A DNA stretch of 7,192 bases from Alphaproteobacteria bacterium (lineage in GTDB: Bacteria; Pseudomonadota; Alphaproteobacteria; Rickettsiales; SXRF01). This document shows, piece by piece, positions 1-5,933 of the stretch. The notes beneath the pieces are model-generated. The model saw only the letters and a program-made list of their open reading frames with translations, ran no database searches and had not been told where the DNA came from. The stretch covers positions 1 through 7,192 of the forward strand of contig JAFATP010000281.1 of the NCBI GenBank assembly GCA_019243895.1. Direction: 5' to 3'. A program made the translations under genes and the position numbers. Position 1 is the first letter of the stretch, and each line of letters starts with the position of its first letter.

Positions 1-26
1 TTCCGCGATTCCGCGAAGTGGCGGAA
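1..26. repeat. 8-bp tandem duplication with small inverted repeat
   Basis: TTCCGCGA occurs twice in tandem (1-8 and 9-16). TTCCGC (9-14) is also inverted as GCGGAA (21-26) around a six-base spacer. It lies inside the coding part of the hypothetical gene at the window edge, so its full extent cannot be seen. It may be a small repeat element or chance. Confidence 0.3.
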
Positions 27-475
27 ATCACCCCTACCGCTTCCGATGCGGTCGCCAGGGCCCGTGCATTCAGATCGGCTTTATATTGTTCTGCATCCGC
101 GCCCTTACGGCCATCAATGATTGTATCGAGCAATTTCAGCTTTCCCATCGGGACTTGTAAATGCGGGTTTGACTGGCTGCTGAGGTGTTGCATATCCTGC
201 ACCACGCCCATGTAAGCCTTTTCAAGCTCGCCATCCGGTAGCGCCTTGGTTTCGAGCGCCACGACAGCATTCGCCCCGCGCAATTCCTTTATCATCGGAC
301 GAAGAATATCCAGCGTTTTCAGTTCTTTGTGCGGATGATGGCTGGATAGCGCTTCCTGTATAGTGCTGATGTATAGCGCGTCGCGCTGCTCATTGCTCAT
401 ATGCCATAATTCATTTCTCTGCGCTTGCTCTTCCGGATCAACCCGCTGACCACCTACGATACTGAATACAGACAT
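1..475 (-). CDS. hypothetical protein, 3' end cut off by the window edge
   Basis: An open frame runs from ATG at 475 down to the left edge: 158 codons, no stop, so the C-terminus is missing. The start is well supported. AAGGAG lies at 482-487 (minus strand), six bases before the ATG. The protein begins MSVFSIVGGQRVDPEEQAQR and looks soluble, charged and mostly helical, with no signal peptide or membrane segment. Features visible are a His-rich patch (SSHHPHKEL, about residues 44-52) and basic/acidic helical stretches around 50-70 and 82-100. I do not recognise the family and assign no function. The gene is divergent from the dcw operon and lower in GC (about 53% by hand count), so it may be accessory or acquired DNA. 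A real gene is likely given the strong ribosome binding site and uninterrupted frame. Confidence 0.72.
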   Translation of the reverse strand, partial: MSVFSIVGGQRVDPEEQAQRNELWHMSNEQRDALYISTIQEALSSHHPHKELKTLDILRPMIKELRGANAVVALETKALPDGELEKAYMGVVQDMQHLSSQSNPHLQVPMGKLKLLDTIIDGRKGADAEQYKADLNARALATASEAVGVISATSRNRG

Positions 476-481
476 TACGCT

Positions 482-487
482 CTCCTT
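482..487 (-). promoter_or_regulatory. ribosome binding site of the divergent hypothetical gene
   Basis: Read on the minus strand, AAGGAG sits six bases before the ATG at 475-473. It is the clearest Shine-Dalgarno sequence in the window and fixes the start of the hypothetical gene. The dcw genes have weaker sites or rely on coupling. Confidence 0.75.
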
Positions 488-520
488 ATGAAAATTGGTT
501 GAGAGGTTATAGTAATCTGT

Positions 521-540
521 ACATGTAAAGGCATGTGAAG
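521..540. repeat. 10-bp tandem near-repeat, possible operator
   Basis: ACATGTAAAG (521-530) is followed directly by GCATGTGAAG (531-540), with eight of ten positions identical and a repeat period of one helical turn. The first copy overlaps the short palindrome TACATGTA (520-527). The repeat lies in the divergent intergenic region, over the spacer and -10 of the candidate minus-strand promoter, where a regulator could bind two sites on the same face of the helix. Binding is an inference, and no regulator gene is in the window. Confidence 0.4.
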
Positions 541-552
541 ATTTTGTGACAA
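524..552 (-). promoter_or_regulatory. candidate promoter for the divergent hypothetical gene
   Basis: On the minus strand TTGTCA (552-547) matches the -35 consensus at five of six bases. A 17-base spacer follows, then TTTACA (529-524), a weak -10 with three of six matches. A start near 517 would give a leader of about 40 bases containing the AAGGAG site. The location between divergent genes supports it, but the -10 is poor. Another -10-like string, TACTAT (514-509), is possible. Confidence 0.25.
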
Positions 553-570
553 TGAACCGCCCAATACTCC

Positions 571-598
571 TTGCGGCGAGCGTTGGCGGCGTTAATAT
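571..598 (+). promoter_or_regulatory. candidate murG promoter directly abutting the start codon
   Basis: TTGCGG (571-576) is a partial -35 (the TTG matches). After a 16-base spacer comes TAATAT (593-598), a good -10 match inside otherwise GC-rich sequence. Transcription would begin about 604-608, at or within a few bases of the murG ATG (608). No Shine-Dalgarno sequence is seen before that ATG, which fits a leaderless or near-leaderless message. An in-frame TAA at 593-595 rules out an upstream murG start. This is an inference from sequence match and geometry. Confidence 0.4.
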
Positions 599-607
599 TG
601 CGGGTTC

Positions 608-1708
608 ATGGTGAATGCATCCTTTCCTATTGTTCTGGCCGCCGGCGGCACCGGCGGGCATATTTTTCCCGCCGAAGCGCTGGCTGAAACCCTGCTGGGG
701 CGCGGCTTCCGCGTGGTGCTTGCCACCGACCGGCGCTTTGCCGGATATGAAACCGGCGCGCTTTCCCAGGTGGAAACCCGCCTGATTTATTCCAGCCCGC
801 TCAAAGGCGGCCTCATCGGCAAGGGGCTGGGTGCCGCCGGCATCGGCTTCGGCGTGTGGCAGGCGCGGCGCATGCTGAAGCAGCTGCGGCCCAGCGCGGT
901 GGTGGGGTTTGGCGGCTACCCCTCTTTTCCGACCATGCTCGCCGCCGCCTTTGCGCGCCTGCCTACGCTGATTCATGAGCAGAACGCCGTGCTGGGCCGC
1001 ACTAACCGTTTTTTAGCGCCCCGCGTGTCGCGCGTGGCCACTTCGTTTGCCACCACCCTGATGGTGGCGCCGCAGGACGCGGACAAGTTCGTCTTCACCG
1101 GCAATCCCGTGCGCGCCGGGGTGCGGGCGGTGCATGACGTGCCCTATCCCTCGCTGGGGCAGCAGGGCACCATGCAGATATTGGTGACCGGCGGCAGCCA
1201 GGGCGCCAGCGTGTTCAGCGAGATTCTCCCGGCGGCGCTGGCCGCCCTGCCCGCGCCGCTGCGCTCCCGATTGAGGATAGACCAGCAATGCCGGGAGGCG
1301 GATCTGGAAGTGACGCGGGCGGCCTACGCGCAGCTAGGCGTCAGCGCACATCTGGCCACGTTCTTTAACGATATGCCGGCGCGCCTGGCCGCCGCGCACC
1401 TGGTCATCGCGCGGGCGGGCGCCTCCACCGTGGCAGAGCTGGCGGCGGCAGGCCGCCCCGCCATTCTCGTGCCGTATCCGCATGCCATCGACAACCATCA
1501 ATATTTCAACGCCAACGCCTTCGAGGATGCCGGGGGCGGCTGGGTGATGCCGCAGGAGGGCTTTACCGCCGCGGCGCTCTGCGCGCGGCTGGAAGCGTTT
1601 CTCGGCCTGCCGGCGACGCTTTCCCGGGCCGCCGTCTATGCCCACATGATGGGCGCCGTCAACGCCGCGGAAAAGCTGGCGGACATCACGCTGGAACTTG
1701 CCGCATGA
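608..1708 (+). CDS. murG: UDP-GlcNAc:lipid I N-acetylglucosaminyltransferase MurG
   Basis: MurG transfers GlcNAc from UDP-GlcNAc to lipid I, making lipid II on the inner face of the cytoplasmic membrane. The 366-residue protein has the usual family length and the two-lobed GT-B layout. N-terminal lobe motifs are GGTGGH (13-18), GFGGYPS (100-106) and HEQN (123-126), followed by GNPVR (165-169). C-terminal lobe motifs are GGSQGA (195-200), ARAGAST with V-A-E (268-277, nucleotide-sugar binding) and [10 protein letters not shown] (289-298). The start is ATG 608, because an in-frame TAA lies at 593-595; GTG 611 is the only near alternative. No clear ribosome binding site precedes it. The stop overlaps the murC ATG by four bases, indicating translational coupling. 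Unusually, no ftsW or murD lies upstream; the neighbour there is a divergent unknown gene. Confidence 0.97.
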   Translation: MVNASFPIVLAAGGTGGHIFPAEALAETLLGRGFRVVLATDRRFAGYETGALSQVETRLIYSSPLKGGLIGKGLGAAGIGFGVWQARRMLKQLRPSAVVGFGGYPSFPTMLAAAFARLPTLIHEQNAVLGRTNRFLAPRVSRVATSFATTLMVAPQDADKFVFTGNPVRAGVRAVHDVPYPSLGQQGTMQILVTGGSQGASVFSEILPAALAALPAPLRSRLRIDQQCREADLEVTRAAYAQLGVSAHLATFFNDMPARLAAAHLVIARAGASTVAELAAAGRPAILVPYPHAIDNHQYFNANAFEDAGGGWVMPQEGFTAAALCARLEAFLGLPATLSRAAVYAHMMGAVNAAEKLADITLELAA

Positions 1709-3159
1709 CGCGCCGCACCCTGCCGCTTTCGCATACCTTGCCGCTTTCCATCGGGCCGCTGCACTTCATCGGCATCGGCGGCATCGGCATGAGCGGCATC
1801 GCCGAGGTGCTGCACAATCTGGGCTACCAGGTGCAGGGCAGCGACATGGCGGAAAGCCCCAATATCGACCGCCTGCGCAAGCGCGGCATCCAGGTGTGGA
1901 TTGGCCATCAGGAAACCCAGGTGGAGCAGGCCGCCGTGGCGGTGGCTTCCTCGGCAGTGAAAGAGGACAACCCCGAACTGAAGCGCGCCCGCGCCCTGCG
2001 CATTCCGGTGGTCAAGCGCGCCGAGATGCTGGCGGAACTGATGCGCCTGAAAATGAGCGTGGCGGTGGCGGGCACGCACGGCAAAACCACTACCACGGCG
2101 CTCACCGCCGCGCTGTTCGAGGAGGCGGGCCTGAACCCCACCGTCATCAACGGCGGCATCATCAACGCGCGCGGCACCAACGCCTATCTCGGCAGCGGCG
2201 AATGGATGGTGGTGGAGGCCGACGAATCCGACGGCACGTTCACCCGCCTGCCCGCCACCGTCGCCATCGTCACCAATATCGATCCGGAGCATCTGGACCA
2301 TTACGGCAGCTTCGACGGCGTGAAATCCGCCTTCCACACCTTCCTCGCCAACCTGCCGTTTTACGGCTTTGCGGTGTGCTGCATCGACCATCCCGAAGTG
2401 CAGTCGCTGATCGCGCGCACCACCGACCGCCGCACTGTCACCTACGGCTTTTCACCGCAGGCGGAGGTGCGCGGCATTGACATCCGCCAGGAAAAAGACG
2501 GGCAGCGGTTCGACGTGGCATTTGCGGGCGGCGAGGTCTGGCGCGATGTGCTGCTTTCCATGCACGGCGTGCACAACGTGCAGAATGCGCTGGCGTCCAT
2601 CGCGGTGGCGCGCGAGCTGGAGATTTCCGACCAGGTGATCTTGCGCGCACTTGCCAGGTTTCAAGGCGTGAAACGCCGCTTCACCCTCACCGGCACGGCG
2701 CGCGGGCTTTCCATTATCGACGATTACGGCCATCACCCGGTGGAGATTGCCGCCACGCTGAAAGCGGCGCGGCTGGCGCAGACGCATACCGGCGGACGCG
2801 TGATCGCCGTGGTGCAGCCGCATCGCTACACGCGGCTGCGCGACCTGTTCGACGCGTTCTGCCATTGCTTTAACGATGCCGATGCGGTGGTGGTGGCGGA
2901 GGTCTATGCCGCCGGAGAAGAGCCCATCGCCGGAGTCAATGCCGATGCATTGGCCGAAGGGCTGCGGCGCGCCGGCCATATGAACGTGATCCGGCTCGGG
3001 CGCGAGCAAGAACTGCCGCAGACGCTGGTTGAAATCGGCGCGGACGGCGACATGGTGGTGTGCCTGGGCGCGGGCAGCATCAGCAAATGGGCGTACGCGC
3101 TGCCGGGGCAGCTGGATGCGCTGGGGAATGCGGAATCCGGAATGCGGAGTTCAGGTTAG
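1705..3159 (+). CDS. murC: UDP-N-acetylmuramate--L-alanine ligase MurC
   Basis: MurC is the cytoplasmic ATP-dependent ligase that adds L-alanine to UDP-MurNAc, the first step of the stem peptide. The 484 residues are near the family norm (E. coli 491). In order: the N-terminal UDP-binding Rossmann domain with [11 protein letters not shown] (23-33); the central ATPase domain with P-loop [10 protein letters not shown] (122-131), EADESD (171-176) and [11 protein letters not shown] (191-201); HNVQNALA (290-297); then the C-terminal domain with DDYGHHPVE (339-347) and QPHRYTR (371-377). The start ATG overlaps the murG stop, so the two are probably coupled. The last ten or so residues, [10 protein letters not shown], lie beyond the usual LPGQL region and are encoded by the left arm of a palindromic repeat (3125-3147). 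They look like a repeat-derived extension rather than a conserved tail. Confidence 0.97.
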   Translation: MTRRTLPLSHTLPLSIGPLHFIGIGGIGMSGIAEVLHNLGYQVQGSDMAESPNIDRLRKRGIQVWIGHQETQVEQAAVAVASSAVKEDNPELKRARALRIPVVKRAEMLAELMRLKMSVAVAGTHGKTTTTALTAALFEEAGLNPTVINGGIINARGTNAYLGSGEWMVVEADESDGTFTRLPATVAIVTNIDPEHLDHYGSFDGVKSAFHTFLANLPFYGFAVCCIDHPEVQSLIARTTDRRTVTYGFSPQAEVRGIDIRQEKDGQRFDVAFAGGEVWRDVLLSMHGVHNVQNALASIAVARELEISDQVILRALARFQGVKRRFTLTGTARGLSIIDDYGHHPVEIAATLKAARLAQTHTGGRVIAVVQPHRYTRLRDLFDAFCHCFNDADAVVVAEVYAAGEEPIAGVNADALAEGLRRAGHMNVIRLGREQELPQTLVEIGADGDMVVCLGAGSISKWAYALPGQLDALGNAESGMRSSG

Positions 3160-3206
3160 GCGCCATGCCCGCAGCACCTCTTCCCGCATCCCATATTCCG
3201 CCCTCC
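3125..3206. repeat. imperfect palindrome spanning the murC end and murB start
   Basis: Left arm 3125-3147 and right arm 3184-3206 are 23-base inverted copies agreeing at 18 positions. A further 4-bp stem, AGGT (3153-3156) with ACCT (3176-3179), closes a loop at 3157-3175. The loop holds the murC stop (3157-3159) and the murB ATG (3165-3167). The left arm itself contains an exact direct repeat, GGAATGCGGA, at 3125-3134 and 3139-3148. The arms encode the MurC C-terminal tail and the MurB N-terminal residues around ASHIPPSAF. It resembles dispersed palindromic elements that insert at gene ends, and in RNA it could form a hairpin masking the murB start. The structure is seen directly; mobility and regulation are inference. 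Confidence 0.65.
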
Positions 3207-4082
3207 GCCTTCGGGCCGCGCCTGCGCCGGAACGCGGCGCTGGCGCGCAATACCTGGTTTCAGGCGGGCGGCGCGGCGGAGCTTTTATTCAAACCGGCGG
3301 ATGCGGAGGATCTCGCCGCCTTTTTGCGAGATAAACCGCGCGGAATGCCCGTCACCGTTATTGGCGTCGGCTCCAACCTGCTGGTGCGTGACGGCGGGGT
3401 GGACGGCGTGGTGGTGCGGCTGGGGCGCGGGTTTACCGCGATGGACGCCATCGATGAATCGACGATTCGCGTCGCCGCCGGCTGCCTGGACGTGCACGCG
3501 GCGCAGTTCGCCGCCCAGCACGGCATCGGCGGGCTGGAATTCCTAAGCGGCATCCCCGGCACCATCGGCGGCGCGGTGGCGATGAACGCGGGGGCGTATG
3601 GCGGGGACATGGCAGGCGCGCTGGTGGGGGCGGAAATCGTGGACGCCCGGGGCCGCCTGCGCACGCTGACCAACGCCGGGCTGGGATTCTCCTACCGCGC
3701 CTGCGCCTTGCCCGCGGGCGCCATCGTGGTTTCCGCCACGCTGCGCGGCGCGCCGGGCGATCATGCCGCCATCCAGGCGCGCATGGACGAGATTCGGCGG
3801 GAGCGCGAAGCGTCGCAGCCGGTCCGCAGCAAGACCGGCGGCAGCACGTTTAGAAACCCGCCCGGCCATAAAGCGTGGGAGCTGATTGACCAGGCCGGTT
3901 GCCGAGGGCTGACGATGGGCGGTGCGAAAGTGTCGGAAAAACATTGCAACTTTCTGATCAATACCGGCAACGCCACGGCGACCGAGCTGGAAGCCGTGGG
4001 CGAGGAGGTGCGCCGCCGCGTGAAAGCCCGGTGCGGCGTGGAGCTGGAATGGGAGATCAGGCGCATCGGCAAGGCCGCATGA
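3165..4082 (+). CDS. murB: UDP-N-acetylenolpyruvoylglucosamine reductase MurB
   Basis: MurB is the cytoplasmic FAD enzyme that uses NADPH to reduce UDP-GlcNAc-enolpyruvate to UDP-MurNAc. From ATG 3165 it has 305 residues. Motifs are VIGVGSNLLV (65-74) and GGLEFLSGIPGTIGGAVAMN (122-141), both FAD-binding; GFSYR (174-178); and GGSTFRNP (225-232), whose Ser227 is the likely proton donor. ELEWEIRRIG (293-302) carries the conserved C-terminal Glu. The same frame is open upstream to ATG 3060, inside murC, but that extension would only add out-of-frame murC sequence. ATG 3165 lies 5 bp after the murC stop and is preferred. Family homology begins near residue 21 (RRNAALARNTWF), so the first 20 residues are extra and partly repeat-encoded. 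The start codon sits in a hairpin loop with only a weak AGG upstream. The stop overlaps ddl by four bases. Confidence 0.95.
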   Translation: MPAAPLPASHIPPSAFGPRLRRNAALARNTWFQAGGAAELLFKPADAEDLAAFLRDKPRGMPVTVIGVGSNLLVRDGGVDGVVVRLGRGFTAMDAIDESTIRVAAGCLDVHAAQFAAQHGIGGLEFLSGIPGTIGGAVAMNAGAYGGDMAGALVGAEIVDARGRLRTLTNAGLGFSYRACALPAGAIVVSATLRGAPGDHAAIQARMDEIRREREASQPVRSKTGGSTFRNPPGHKAWELIDQAGCRGLTMGGAKVSEKHCNFLINTGNATATELEAVGEEVRRRVKARCGVELEWEIRRIGKAA

Positions 4083-4990
4083 CAAAACACATTGCAGTGC
4101 TCAAAGGCGGTTGGTCGGCGGAGCGGGAGGTATCGCTGGTTTCCGGCGCGGCCTGCGCGAAAGCTTTGCGAGAGCGGGGCTACCGCGTCGATGAAATCGA
4201 CGTGGGGCGCGATGTGGCGGAGAAGCTTTCGGCGCTGAAGCCCGATATTGCCTTCAATGCCCTGCACGGGCGCTTCGGCGAGGATGGCTGCATGCAGGGA
4301 TTGCTCGAAATCCTTCACATTCCCTACACCCATTCCGGCGTGCTGGCCTCGGCGCTGGCGATGGATAAGCCGATGGCAAAGCGCATGTTCGAGGCGGCGG
4401 GGCTGCGCTGCCCGCACGGCATTCCGGTGCGGCGCGAGGAATTCGGCAAGGGCGATCCCCTTCCCCGCCCCTATGTGATCAAGCCCGCCAATGAAGGCTC
4501 CAGCGTGGGCGTGCACATGGTGACCAGGGAGGACAACCGGCCCTTGGCGCTGATCGCGGCGGAAGCGGCGGATCATCCTTACTTAGCCGAAGCCTATATC
4601 CCCGGCCGCGAGCTGACCGTGGCGGTGCTGAACGGGCGGCCGCTGGGCGTTACCGAGCTTCGGCCGGCGCAAGGGTTTTACGATTACGCGAATAAATATA
4701 CAGACGGCAGGACGCTGCACCTCTGCCCCGCGCCCATTCACGGCCGTGCGTATGACGAAGCCATGGCGGCGGCGCTGGCCGCGCACCGGGCGCTTGGCTG
4801 CCGCGGGCTGACCCGCGCCGATTTCCGCTATGATGACACGCAGGGCGAGCCGGGCGTGCTTTACCTGCTGGAAATCAACACGCAGCCGGGCATGACGCCG
4901 CTGTCGCTTTCCCCGGAACAGGCGGCCCATGCAGGGATTGATTTTCACACGCTGGTGGATATGCTGGTGAAAGCTGCCGAATTGGGATAA
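4079..4990 (+). CDS. ddl: D-alanine--D-alanine ligase
   Basis: Ddl is an ATP-grasp ligase that joins two D-alanines in the cytoplasm; MurF then adds the dipeptide to the UDP-MurNAc tripeptide. The 303 residues match the family (E. coli DdlB 306). Motifs are GGWSAEREVS (10-19) with the substrate-binding Glu16, HGRFGEDG (63-70), ATP-binding KPANEGSSVGV (135-145), EAYIPGRELTV (171-181), TRADFR (245-250) and the metal-binding LEINTQPGMTPLS (264-276). The frame is open further upstream, but ATG 4079 overlaps the murB stop (ATGA) and gives exactly the family N-terminus, so the upstream part is only murB read out of frame. Translation is probably coupled to murB. The gene is complete and shows no damaged motif. 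Confidence 0.97.
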   Translation: MTKHIAVLKGGWSAEREVSLVSGAACAKALRERGYRVDEIDVGRDVAEKLSALKPDIAFNALHGRFGEDGCMQGLLEILHIPYTHSGVLASALAMDKPMAKRMFEAAGLRCPHGIPVRREEFGKGDPLPRPYVIKPANEGSSVGVHMVTREDNRPLALIAAEAADHPYLAEAYIPGRELTVAVLNGRPLGVTELRPAQGFYDYANKYTDGRTLHLCPAPIHGRAYDEAMAAALAAHRALGCRGLTRADFRYDDTQGEPGVLYLLEINTQPGMTPLSLSPEQAAHAGIDFHTLVDMLVKAAELG

Positions 4991-5012
4991 GATGCCTGCC
5001 GTTTCCAAACGA

Positions 5013-5030
5013 TGCGGGCCCTCCCCCGCA
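5013..5030 (+). promoter_or_regulatory. small hairpin in the ddl-ftsQ gap
   Basis: TGCGGG (5013-5018) and CCCGCA (5025-5030) form a perfect six-base stem with a six-base loop. It lies in the only sizeable gap inside the operon (4991-5055). No T-run follows, so it is not a classical terminator. It could affect mRNA stability or read-through into ftsQ, or be chance in GC-rich DNA. An alternative pairing of CCTGC (4995-4999) with GCAGG (5028-5032) would compete with it. Confidence 0.35.
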
Positions 5031-5055
5031 GGTAAACGATAGGAAAAAACGCGAC

Positions 5056-5928
5056 ATGGCCCGACGCTCCTTTCAACCGCTGACGCTGCGCGAACAGCAA
5101 TGCCGCAAGGTGGCGCGCGGCAAGGCATATCGCAAATGGGCCTGCGCGTGGCGGCGGCGCGCGCTGATTGGCGCGGCGGGCCTACTGCCGCTGCTGGCAG
5201 CGGCGGTCGGCGTGTGGGAGTGGCGCAGCCAGGGCGTCAGCCGCTCCGTTGCCGCGGCGCAGGCGCAGGCGTATGCCGCCAGCGTCACCCTGGGCTTTTC
5301 CCTGCATTCAACGCTACTGGAAGGCCAGCGCCGCACTCCCGTGGCCGAAGTGGAGCGCGTGCTGGCGTTACGCCGCGGCACGCCCATCTTCGCAGTGTCG
5401 CTGGATGAGCTGCGGCATCGCCTGGAGAGCATCCCGACAGTGAAGCGCGCCTATGTGCAGCGTGAACTGCCCGGCACGCTGCGCATCCGCCTGGAGGAGC
5501 GCGAGCCGGTGGCGGTGTGGCAGAAAGGCGGCAAGCTGGCGCTGATTGACGACGGCGGCGCGGTGATGAGCGACCTTTCGCTGGCGGATTATCCCGCGCT
5601 GCCGCTGGTGCTGGGCGAAGGCGCGCCTTCGCATGTGGCCGAGGCCCTGGCGCTGCTGGATGCGGAACCGTCGCTTAAGGCCAAGGTGACGGCGCTGGTG
5701 CGCGTGGGCGACCGCCGCTGGAACGTGCGCTTCGCCGGGAGCGGCCTGGAACTGAAACTGCCGGAGGAAGACGCGATGACCGCCTGGCAGCGCTTCTCCC
5801 GCCTGAACCGGGAGCGGCACTTCATGCTGATGCCTTTAAAAACAGTGGATATGCGGCAGCCGGGCCGCCTCTACCTGCGCTTCACGCGGGAAGCGCAGCG
5901 CGCCAATGCGCCGTCCAAGGAAACATAA
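5056..5928 (+). CDS. ftsQ: cell division protein FtsQ
   Basis: FtsQ is a bitopic inner-membrane protein that links early and late divisome components and recruits FtsB/FtsL. The 290 residues show the expected order. First is a basic cytoplasmic N-terminus (1-35, many Arg/Lys). Next is one membrane helix, about residues 36-54 (ALIGAAGLLPLLAAAVGVW). A periplasmic POTRA domain follows at about 78-147, including LALRRGTPIFAVSLDELRHR, SIPTVKRAYVQRELP and LRIRLEEREPVAVW. Last is the FtsQ beta domain, ending in VDMRQPGRLYLRF (264-276). The start ATG 5056 is preceded by AGGA at 5041-5044, a rather distant weak site. It follows ddl by 65 bp and precedes ftsA by 5 bp, as in most proteobacterial dcw clusters. 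Overall sequence is divergent, as is normal for FtsQ, but topology and position make the call firm. Confidence 0.94.
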   Translation: MARRSFQPLTLREQQCRKVARGKAYRKWACAWRRRALIGAAGLLPLLAAAVGVWEWRSQGVSRSVAAAQAQAYAASVTLGFSLHSTLLEGQRRTPVAEVERVLALRRGTPIFAVSLDELRHRLESIPTVKRAYVQRELPGTLRIRLEEREPVAVWQKGGKLALIDDGGAVMSDLSLADYPALPLVLGEGAPSHVAEALALLDAEPSLKAKVTALVRVGDRRWNVRFAGSGLELKLPEEDAMTAWQRFSRLNRERHFMLMPLKTVDMRQPGRLYLRFTREAQRANAPSKET

Positions 5929-5933
5929 CCGCC

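Noticed and set aside
18..215. 65-codon plus-strand frame at the left edge
   Set aside because: It is antisense to the minus-strand hypothetical gene, which has the better start signal and a longer open frame.
1636..2391. 251-codon minus-strand open frame opposite murC
   Set aside because: It lies opposite conserved MurC motifs and is low-complexity and His/Gly/Ala-rich, as expected of a complementary frame of GC-rich coding sequence.
1698..2480. 260-codon plus-strand frame overlapping murC
   Set aside because: It is an out-of-frame reading of murC, rich in Arg/His/Gly, without family motifs. MurC in the other frame explains the region.
3060..3164. Upstream extension of the murB frame to ATG 3060
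   Set aside because: This part overlaps the murC coding region out of frame and lacks MurB homology. ATG 3165, 5 bp after the murC stop, is the sensible start.
3899..4078. Upstream extension of the ddl frame into murB
   Set aside because: It is murB read out of frame. ATG 4079 overlaps the murB stop and matches the Ddl N-terminus exactly.
3761..4576. 271-codon minus-strand open frame opposite murB/ddl
   Set aside because: It spans two well-supported genes on the other strand and shows no independent start signal or domain.
5013..5030. Rho-independent terminator after ddl
   Set aside because: The stem is short and no T-run follows, while ftsQ continues in the same direction, so termination is not supported.
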